Shown here piece by piece: positions 45,301 to 54,100 of a stretch of DNA of 64,000 nt. Each line of letters starts with the position of its first letter. Position 1 is the stretch's first letter. Made by a program: the position numbers and the translations under genes. This DNA comes from Desulfuromonadaceae bacterium (GTDB lineage Bacteria; Desulfobacterota; Desulfuromonadia; Geobacterales; Pseudopelobacteraceae): positions 62,001 through 126,000 of the forward strand of contig JAQUHA010000004.1 of assembly GCA_028683855.1 (NCBI GenBank), read 5' to 3'. A model generated the notes under the pieces. It searched no databases and was not told where the DNA came from. It worked only from the letters and a program-made list of their open reading frames with translations.

Positions 45301-47607
45301 TACATAAGCATAAATCGGATACGTTCCATAATAACCAAACGCAACAAAATCAAAATAGCTATTTGGAATCTCCCCATACGCCCAGCTGCATGACCCGGGA
45401 TCCGGGTGTGAAGTGACACAGTACGCTGCTGTTGCAGCGCTGTCGCTTACCGACAGGTCGGTTATTTTTACAGTAAAACTTCCCGGAGTGGTTGATGCCG
45501 CAAAACTGGTTATTTCGGGTGGATTAGGAGTAGGAGGTGTTATCGTGTAGGTTGCGGAACCGTATGTAGGAGTTGCAGCCCCTTTACCAATGTATCCGTA
45601 TCTTACCGTTGTAGTACCTATCGGCAGATCTATAGGGCCTTCATAGTTCATTGATGTGTCTACAGGGATTGTGCCATCCAGGGTATATTTGATAGTTACC
45701 TGTTCATTCGTGACAAACGAAACAGCCTTATGAGTCGAGTAACTCCCCGGTGTCGGATAAACGGTAACTGATAATGTACGTGGATCTAAATCAAACTGCG
45801 CGGTAACTGCATTGTCTTTAGCACAATTAACTATACAGTCAGTTCCGTCTACTGAATCACACCCGACCCATTTTGTCAGATGTGTGAAATCATCCGGCAT
45901 GGCTTTCAGCCTGATTGTCTGCTGCACTGCAACCGGCTGGGTGCAGGTCCCGGACGAGCAAATTATGGATCTAAAATTCATTGAGTTCGGGTCATAATAA
46001 AAAGACTCTACTGTTCCGGTTCCAGTTCCGGATAAAGTTATTGAGAGCTGTTTTTCAGCAGGGGTTGTGGTAGCGGTCATGACATACATCGGAATAATCG
46101 TCTTTGCCGTCGGAGCATTGCTGGCAAGCTCGATATATGCGGAGCTAAACCCATTGCCGCTCATTGTATTATAGGAGACTTTAACATCACAGGAGGTTCC
46201 TAGAGCAAGGGTCGGAGTAGTTGAACTGCAGCTGACATTAGATATTGTAAAATCGGCTGAGCTATCGCCAAGAACCTTAATAGAGCTTACAACGAGGGGG
46301 GCAAGCCCGCTGTTTTGAATGGTTATATTTGATTCCATTGTGTTGGAACCGGGATTCATAGAGGAGAAGAATATTCTGTCTGGAACAGAAACTTCCGGTT
46401 TTTCATATCCACTGCAGGCGGCACTTTTTATAAAATCTTTCTGAAACAGCAAACTATTCTGCAGATCGCTTAAACCGAGCGGAAAGAGACCGCCTATGGT
46501 CATATCATCCAGAACTCCGCCGGTTGAGGTACAGGTAACAAGCTGCTGACGGATATTTATCGGAGCTGCAGCGTTAAAGAATTTAGAGAGATTAACCACT
46601 GTACTACCGGTAAACGAGTAGTAAGTTGCCCCCGAAAGAGACGCTTTTATCTCATCCATAGATTTAATAATCTGGTTAACCTCGAATGTAGTTGAGCCGA
46701 TCGGTGAGTCATTAAGCGGAATATCGAGTACAAAGGCGTGACCACCCTTATCGGTACGCTTTCCGATTGCTGTTGCAGCAGTTTTAAAAGTATCGATAAA
46801 ACCAACCAGACCGGCTTTTGCAGTTGTAAGACTGGCAGGCTTGACCGGAGTAAGGAGTTTGGGGGAGGCAACTACCAGATCATGCAGCCTCTTCAGCTGC
46901 AGTTCGGGAGCACCACCAAATACATCAGGCGGGCTGAAATCAAGCCCGTAAACATTCAACAGCTCCAGGTTGCACACCATAAGCGAAGCTATCGCTTTAA
47001 GAACCTGAACATCACCGTAGTCAACATTTACGGTCTGAGCGTATGAGTTCATAACAGCGGAAGGGTCAAGCGAAGAGACAAAAGTCGCGTTAGTGACTGC
47101 GCCAAAGTTTCCAATCGCTCCGTTTATCTCCGGCAGAACCCTGGTTGAGACATAATTTATGACATCTCCACTGCGGGGGGTGGTTGACGGAAATCCTGTC
47201 CCTGTGGCGGGAGCGGTCTGGGTGTCATACAGTCCAAAGTTCGTAAAGCTGAGCCCCGAAAGTTCAAGAATCTCCCGAATGCTATCGAGTCCAGCTGTCT
47301 GCACGTACTGGTTATCCTCATAAACAGCAAATATACGGGTTAATCCGTACAGAAACTGCGCTTCCTGATTGGTGGCATCAAGCTCTACAGCCTGCTTGAA
47401 GCTGTTTCGGGCTGCGATTATATTTTTAGATGTCAAGAAAACCTTCCCGGCATCAATTAAAGATTGGGTGGTCGGCGTCGTTGCCTGTACCACCCCATCG
47501 GGTGAACTGGAAAGCAGCCGAACCACTTTTTCCTGAACACCGGCTACAGCTACAAGAGCGCTAATTGCAAACAGCACCAACAGTATAAGGCTGACTCTTT
47601 TTCTCAT
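42310..47607 (-). CDS. Secreted TPR - Ig-like - caspase-like - dockerin protein
   Basis: A protein of 1765 residues; GGAGG six bases before the ATG; signal peptide near LVLFAISALVAVAG. A TPR-like pair (LIDAGKVFLTSKNIIAARNS.., about 50-110) and a helical domain of about 300 residues come first. HYDIN-type (about 410-510), InlB-like, chitobiase C-terminal-like (VTIKYTLDGTIPVDTS) and Big_5-like (GVDVPITTDFTMNFNEGI) domains follow. The caspase/C13-like domain has His1078 (ILIDHGDPAEF) and Cys1123 (VGSCYSGTF). FN3-like, carboxypeptidase-regulatory-like, two InlB-like Cys modules and the dockerin (about 1708-1765, GDCNGSGTVDIAEVQSAINM) end it. No DUF1566; the helical head may act instead. It is the last gene of a three-gene operon. 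Confidence 0.85.
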   Translation of the reverse strand: MRKRVSLILLVLFAISALVAVAGVQEKVVRLLSSSPDGVVQATTPTTQSLIDAGKVFLTSKNIIAARNSFKQAVELDATNQEAQFLYGLTRIFAVYEDNQYVQTAGLDSIREILELSGLSFTNFGLYDTQTAPATGTGFPSTTPRSGDVINYVSTRVLPEINGAIGNFGAVTNATFVSSLDPSAVMNSYAQTVNVDYGDVQVLKAIASLMVCNLELLNVYGLDFSPPDVFGGAPELQLKRLHDLVVASPKLLTPVKPASLTTAKAGLVGFIDTFKTAATAIGKRTDKGGHAFVLDIPLNDSPIGSTTFEVNQIIKSMDEIKASLSGATYYSFTGSTVVNLSKFFNAAAPINIRQQLVTCTSTGGVLDDMTIGGLFPLGLSDLQNSLLFQKDFIKSAACSGYEKPEVSVPDRIFFSSMNPGSNTMESNITIQNSGLAPLVVSSIKVLGDSSADFTISNVSCSSTTPTLALGTSCDVKVSYNTMSGNGFSSAYIELASNAPTAKTIIPMYVMTATTTPAEKQLSITLSGTGTGTVESFYYDPNSMNFRSIICSSGTCTQPVAVQQTIRLKAMPDDFTHLTKWVGCDSVDGTDCIVNCAKDNAVTAQFDLDPRTLSVTVYPTPGSYSTHKAVSFVTNEQVTIKYTLDGTIPVDTSMNYEGPIDLPIGTTTVRYGYIGKGAATPTYGSATYTITPPTPNPPEITSFAASTTPGSFTVKITDLSVSDSAATAAYCVTSHPDPGSCSWAYGEIPNSYFDFVAFGYYGTYPIYAYVKDEFDRVSTVATTDVTYAPDTTPPVLQSMIPVIGGVDVPITTDFTMNFNEGINTYNMDGTPNCPLHIPCTMSFNSVVNQLTVKPLFPLEYSKSYGGAWWVSDYAGNSTPLTIAFTTVKKPDNVSIPTLTLDLSANGVITGNPVYASGVINVTNNSVANQNISLVITKPDGSLHFESVTTDQDGLYSDIPLTSYLGQLGTYKIQAFGGSGTGSTAPNKSEIKQLRVLPVAGYAIVLQGRIPSGEGAEAHAKTATRVKNALLARGLTSENIISITSNDFSSGKAELQAALYAVAARANITPAPLNLILIDHGDPAEFHLGAEVITPAELAGWLDTMENMLVASAALQPRMVVVGSCYSGTFIPALAKVGRTIITSASNTEQSFRGPSEPDGIRSGEFFLDELYRGLRRGESLRDAFNKGAAAVRVQSRRGGVVSSSDDKALQNPLISYRGDTTGVTEIPTGVADDAPDVAYLGSGDNFAYDPQGMIPHDRTAAVTTLFLDENSSSKEVSLKVDQSQSGWNAWFEIRKPSLPLALDGGSSQLIAELPRVQMLYDAAAGSFTGTYAEFTDAGSYDITIYLQDPSTGEISPKRIALYRERANNSTPQAPVLAAPTGALTTASAFMAEWSESIDPDGDTVTYTMLVSKQADMGNPVLVKEGLNIPANVITYDDGLRDLTTYYWQVWAVDSYGAVTKSGVESFRTDNTNGLPSYITGVVRNKTTGSKLPAVSLDTAKASYKSYSNGAFLIAAAPGSILLTASADGYTAKPVSLIVSPGKVTTQNIELSPLAPETVNITSVVSSAAASGYLDCPAVVTKGAEVSCSMQAGTGYQFSAIEGCGGELSGNRYNLTATTDCSVTASFIPVIPSGTTVYSVTGSSTVGGSLVCIPATVTSGASSTCVLNTLPGFKLTALTDNAAALELPTGKNFTISNITANHAVSATFINDRPGDCNGSGTVDIAEVQSAINMFLGLKSVQACVDTDGINGVSIAEVQKTINSFLGL

Positions 47608-47627
47608 TTCAAACCTCCAAACCGGAT

Positions 47628-48143
47628 TTACTTAAATCTATACTCATCCCTTTTTGTACCAAAAGTTACAATTCTACCCTGATTAAAATATATTTTTGCT
47701 CTTTCTACATTATTAAGCTGACGTCTGTCGAGTGAAATTATAACATTGTTCTTCAAATCAAGTGGTAAATCAGGAGAAGTCTCCCATTCACCCTCGCTGG
47801 CTGAAAATGTAACAAGATGAGTTGAAGATGAAAAACGCCCCTGAATCATATCAAGCATAGTCGTTTTAACAACTGTCGAGCGTAATCCAAACATTTTTTT
47901 CCCACGCCTTACAAGCTGTTTACCATAAATGTAGGTATTACCATCCTTACGAATATCTGAAAACTTGAAATCTTTAATAACATTGTCGACATCAGACGGC
48001 AGAGAAACCCTGTTTTTCTGATTCGCCTCATTGTTTTTGTGGAATATGTTTAAAACCGTAAAGAGTGAAAGCAGAGCAATTGCCAATATGAGTAATAAAG
48101 TGCCGGAGAGTTTTGAAGCACTCATACCTCTGCTTTTCACCAT
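47628..48143 (-). CDS. Small single-membrane-span protein of unknown function (LptC-like outline)
   Basis: A protein of 171 residues: one N-terminal transmembrane helix (about 12-33, SGTLLLILAIALLSLFTVLNI) and a beta-rich periplasmic part. Its size and outline (short cytoplasmic start, one helix, GNTYIYGKQLVRRGKKMFGLRS) remind one of LptC, but the match is not strong and no other Lpt gene is near. It starts three bases after the stop of the 2518-residue dockerin protein and ends 20 bases before the next dockerin gene, so it is surely in their operon. It may help export or anchor these giant proteins. Both initiation at 48143 and at M7 (48125) are possible. Confidence 0.55.
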   Translation of the reverse strand: MVKSRGMSASKLSGTLLLILAIALLSLFTVLNIFHKNNEANQKNRVSLPSDVDNVIKDFKFSDIRKDGNTYIYGKQLVRRGKKMFGLRSTVVKTTMLDMIQGRFSSSTHLVTFSASEGEWETSPDLPLDLKNNVIISLDRRQLNNVERAKIYFNQGRIVTFGTKRDEYRFK

Positions 48144-48146
48144 TTT

Positions 48147-51100
48147 TTACAGCCCCAGAAAGCTGTTGATCGTCTTCTGCACCTCAGCGATTGAGACTCC
48201 ATTCAATCCATCTGTATCCACACAAGCTTCCACGGTTTTCAGCCCAAGGAACATATTAATCGCACTCTGCACCTCGGCAATGGTGACACCTCCACGGTTG
48301 TCGCAGTCGCCCGGTTTTGCGGCGACAAGTTCGTTAAAAGTCGCAGTAACTGTACAATCTGCGCTGGCAGCTGCGGTTGAATATGAAGTACCTGCCAATG
48401 TACCGCCGCACCCTTCTACCGATGTAAGCTGATAACCCGGTTTAGTCTGGAGGGTACAGACCCCTGCAATACCTGCCGATACGGTAACCGGACAGTCCAG
48501 ATAACCTTTTGCGACATCATAGGTTGCAGTTATTTTGTAAGAAGCAGCGGCAGTCGGGACAAGAGCAATATTCCTCGTAGCCGCCTTCATCGGAACTGCA
48601 CTCAGCCCCCTCAGTGTCGTTGTGTCATAGCCGGTTGCGGAGAAGGAGACATTAAAACTGCCCGGCTGTATGGCTATCAGATATTTGCCATTAACTAACG
48701 ATTTTACAGAGTAAACACCTACTGTAACATTGGCATCACTTACTGTTGCCGCAGTGCCGGAGTCTGAGACTGTTCCGGTAAGGAAAGCTATCCCCCCATT
48801 GGTATTATCTGTCGAGAATGTGCGGATTGCACTGGCGGAGAGCCCGCCGTAGCTGTCAACCGCTTTAACCTGCCAGTAGTAATTGCCAAGATCAAGCAGA
48901 CCGTCTTCATATTTGATTACAAGGAATGTATCGTTTATCCCTTCACGAACAAGAGATGGGTTAGACATATCAGGATTACGACTTATCAACACGGTATATG
49001 TAACTGCATCTTTGTCAGGATCCAGCGATTTCCCCCACGAAAGTGCGAGAGCAGTACGCTGTGTGCTCATATCTTCAGGGTATTCGAGAACCGGAGCTGC
49101 AGGAACAGTATTGCCGCTCCGTTTTTTGTAGAGAGTAATATTTCTGCTGAATACTTCCGATTTATTGTCAGCAGCATCCTGCAGATGGGCAATAACCGTC
49201 CAGGTACCTGACTCTGTTAATCCGGAATAAGTACCCTTGTATATACCGCTGGATGTTTCGACCATATCGGTAGTCGGCAGATCAACAAGAAGCTGTTTGC
49301 TGTCTGCTTCAGGTACGCCGCTTGATGTTGCAGATGGTTTTCGTATCTCAAACCATGCTTTTTGGCCCGCTACTCCTGCCATTGTAATGTCGGCAGCAGT
49401 AGCGCTGCTTTCGATAAATAGTGACGATATAGCTTCAGAGCGTTCAACGGGAACAAGATTAGCCGGATTAAACGCTTCGTCCAGACCGGTTCCCAGATAA
49501 AGGGTGTTTGGTGCATTATCTTCAACACCGGCAGAAACCTGCACTGCACCTTTTGTATCACCATCAATACTGAAAAGCGGAGTCTGGAGAGAAATATCCG
49601 TTCCGGCACTTACCGTACCCCCTCTGCGCGAATATTCGCTGATACTTTCCACAGCGTTATTGAAGGCATCGCGTACCGACTGCCCCTGTTTCAGGAAACC
49701 GAAATACTGATCGAGGAAATACTCCCCGCTTCTGATACCGTCCGGCTCTGCAGGACCACGGAATGACTGTTCATCAGCAGATGTACTGGTGATGATTATG
49801 CGCCCCGCCTTGGCTAATTCAGGGATAAATGTCCCGGAATAGCAGCTCCCCATTATGATATAGCGTGGCTGTGCCAATGCAGCGGCATCAATCGAATTCT
49901 CCAGATCGGTTATCCAGTCTGCAAGCTCCGTTGGAGTCAGGACTTCGTCATCAAGGAAAAATTTGTCCACATCTCCATGATCCGCCAATATGATATGCAG
50001 CGGTGCTGCCTGAGTCAGCAGCTTTGTTTTTGCCCAGTCGGTAATCGCAAACATAAGCTCCAGCTTGCTGAATATTTTCGGCTGGGTGCTGTCCAGCACC
50101 AATATATTCTCTTCCGCAAAGCCACGGGCAAGGAGAGACTGTTTGGCACGGTAAAGTGTCTTTTCATAAGAGACCGCACCTTCGGAACTTGGAACGCTCC
50201 CCTGCGCGATAATTGCATAACCTGCTACAGGCAGTACCGTAACAGTTATCATAGGCGAAGAGACCGGCGCTAACTCACCGCCGTCACCCAGAAATGCCTG
50301 TATCTGATAACGCCCCGGCTGTACGAGGGTGTTTTTAAGACTGCTCGTGTAAATTCCGTTGGAATCTGTTGTCAGCGATAGAGGCTCAACTCCGCCGTCA
50401 GGACGTGTAACAACCAGCAGGAGATCTCTTGATGCCATACTGGTTGAGCCTGCCGTAACAATTCCGGTGGCAGTCACATCATTGCCGGAAATAACTGATT
50501 TAGCGGAAGTATCCAGAGTTACAACCGGCACAACAGCTGTGGCACTCTGCGAAACGGTGGTAAAACTGCTGCTGAACGGAACAAGCGCATTCCCGGCGAG
50601 GTCCTTGGCAGAGTCCAGCACCACGCTGTAGGTTGTACCGAATACCAGAGGTGAGCTTGGAACAATATTAAGAGTTGTACCGGAGACATCAAGTCCGCCG
50701 GTTGCCGGTATGAACTGGTTGCCGATTCTGAGAATACGGCTTGGTGCCGGAATGGTAGCCCCGTTCATCGCTTTATCAAAATTTATCGTAATTACAGTTT
50801 CAAGAGGAAGCGCTGAAGCCCCGTACCCTGGATAATAATTAACAATATTCGGGGTAACATTATCAAAAATGTAGCTTTCAGAAACAACAGCGGTCTGGTT
50901 TACGCCGTCACAGGCTATATAACTTATTGTTGCAGCTTCCGAAAGCTGAACTGGCAAGGTATAAAGACTTTCTGTTCCGCCGCCTCCGCAAATCGGTGTA
51001 GTTCCGTCAACGGTATAATAGACAGCGGCATTTCGTGTTGCCGTAAGGTTCACAGATATCGCGCCGTTGTATAAGCCGCCTGCCGGATTTGCCGATACAC

Positions 51101-54100
51101 TCAATGCTGTTGTGTCAACCGTGTAGGTCTGGCTCTGTACAGATTCGAGGTTGCCTGCAAGATCGCGGGCGAAATATTTTAGTGTGCCGCTTGTTCCGTT
51201 AAGCGGCATTGTAACCGGCCCGATGTAAACCCTGGTACTTCCATTAGGTGCAGGCGGGTAAACCGGATTAGAGCCGTCCTGGGTAAAATATATTGATCCC
51301 GGTTTGTTTGATGTGAGTCTGACCTGGGTTGCAGCGCTGTATATACCTCCGGCAGGAACCGCAACGGTTGTCGGACGCGCAGCGTCGATTGTATAGACTG
51401 CTGTTCGTTCACCCCCTGCCACACCATTTGCATCAACCGCAAAAAAACGGATGGTGGTATCTTTTGATACGGCAATCGGAGCTGCATAGACTAATGTACT
51501 CCCGCTTGCAGGATAGGTTGGGAGAGTGCCATCAAGCGTATAATAGATGGCTCCAGATTTTGAAGCAGTTAGTGTCACACTCTGGTTTGAGTTATACATC
51601 CCCCCCGCCGGAACTGCTGAAGCAACCGGCAGGTCTGGAATAATATCCGGTGAGAAGGGGTAAACGGCAGGGTCAGTATCATTCGGATCGACATCGGCGG
51701 CATAGCCGTCACCATCTGCATCCACAATAGTTGAATAATCGTAGTCATAACCCTGATATTTGAAGATTGTTGCAGTACCGGTATTATTGACGAGATACCC
51801 GCCATGCGCATCATCCGCATTTATCGAAATCATCAGCGGAGATGGAGAAGATAGCGCCTCGAACGGCAGCATCACACTGGAAACCGGCAGTATTGTAGTT
51901 GTTTCTGCCGTGTTATCGTTATTAAGATCAATTGCGGTTGTTGCGGAATAAACTCTATCCATAACCCCGTCACCGTTCAGATCGTTCCTGGCATAAACAG
52001 TCAGTCGATAGACTATGGGGAGATCGGAAAGTACCGGTGCCCACGATATACGGATTCCGCTGTTTTCGCGGTTTATTTTCACGCTGCGGGAATCTACCGC
52101 CGGAACAGGTTGATCCGCAGGGAGATATTTGTAACGGGTCAGGCGATTGCCGCTGCTGTCGGCAACTGAGAATGTATAAAGACCGGCTGGCGACTTGCTC
52201 GTTTCATAATGAAGATATGTACCGCCGTATAAGCCGGAATACCACCGCTCTTTCAGCAGATCACGAGTAATGGCATCAGGTCCGGTAATTTTTACCTCCG
52301 AAAGTGTTGTGCCTGCTGGGAGTATGGCATTCTGGCTGAAAAGTGTACCGGTAAACCCGACTGAGTCCGTCTTCGACATAACTCTACCGGAACCGATCAT
52401 AAGCCCACCGGAATACGGTTTAACAACCAGCGGTATTACTGAAGAGGCGTGATGATTTCTTCGTGTGTTGAGCGAAATGCTGTCAAAAGCATCCACCCGC
52501 CATTTCAGGTTTGACGGATCACCAATTACGGAAGTGCTGACAGTCATTGAGTTGCCGTTGAATGCTGCCGGTTGATATACAGTGCTGTTGGTAGTCGCGT
52601 TTTTCACCGTTATCCGATAATAGAGCATCTTGGTGCTATTGACCGGAGCCCAGCTGAACTGCACCATCGTTTTTGCGGCATCTGTATATTCTGCCTGCAT
52701 GGTAGCAGTATCGACAGAAGGAAATGGCGCCGGTGTTGTCAGTACTGCTTTAGCGTAATGATCACGCCCGTTGATTACAGCATGGAAAATGTAATTGCCG
52801 GCAGTCAGCGGTGTAGTAAAATCCTTGTAAAAGGAGTTGCTGCTGTTCACATCGGCAGTAAGATCAAAGGTGTATAAGCCTGAGGGACCGTTCAGCTCCA
52901 GAAGAGTTACTGAAGTTCCCATAGTATTGAAATAGATGACCGCCTCTGTTGCAAGCGAACCTGCGGAACCATCTGTGCGGTTAAATACCGCAGCATTGGT
53001 AATTGTGGCTATCTGCGGGTCATAGTCCGAAGCTGAAAAAGTTAGAGGTAAGTAGTCACCATTTGAGCGGTTGAAAGTCAGGTCATAACTCTGTGCTTCA
53101 TGTGCTTCTATACGAAGCTGATAAGATCCGTCAGACATAGCTGGTATAATATCGTAATTATCCATCTTGCGCCTGCCAACATAAACCGGATTACCGGCAC
53201 CGTCATTCAGGCGCAGCCGGTAGTACCAGGTGCGGCTTGAATCGTAGAGCGGAACCCATGATACACGGTAGCTGCCGTCAGCATTACGCTGTGTACGAAT
53301 TGTTGTGATATCAACCTTTGGCACTGTTTTTGGCACACCGTACGTGGCGACCCGATAGCTCTTATTGCCGTTTACGTCAGTAAACGTGAAGGTATATACC
53401 CCAGCCTCCAGTCCGTTTGTCGGATACTGCTTCTGAACCGCCAGATACCCTGGGAGATAGGTATATTTATCAGCATCGGTAAAGGTGTATGTGAAACCGT
53501 TAGGTCCGGTGACGGTAAGGTTCATTCCAACCAGCGAGGTCATAGCGGTCGAAATACCGGCATCCAGATAGTCATACTCCGTCCCTGCCGCAGAGGTGAG
53601 ATGAAAAGTCGTTCCCCAGTTTAAGGTTACAGCCGCAGTCCGCGCCTGTATGTTAATTCCGGTTACGGTAGCAGGGGCAGTAACATTTACAACCGTTGCT
53701 GTTGCAAGTTCCCCCTGACCGTTATAGAAGGTGCTTGCCTCGTCATGCAGACCGATTCTGTACCCCCCTGTTGCCAATCCGGAAAGGGTGTAGTTGCCGC
53801 TTGCGTCTGTAAAGGTGAAATTAATCATCGTATTTGTTGCAGCAGCATAAGCAACTACAGGGGTGTCCGGGAGTGGTGTTGTGCCGTCTGAAGTGACCTG
53901 TCCCGCAATAACACCGCCCAGAGTGAGATCGGCATTTATACCAGCAAGATTTTCAGGGGCATTAACTACAATTTCACGTGCGGATGAAATCTCCTGTCCA
54001 CCTCCATAGTACTGCCGAATGTAACCCTGTGACGAACCGTCGAACCGAATATAATAACTGCCGGAGACGACACCGCCGATCATGTAGGATCCGTCAGTTG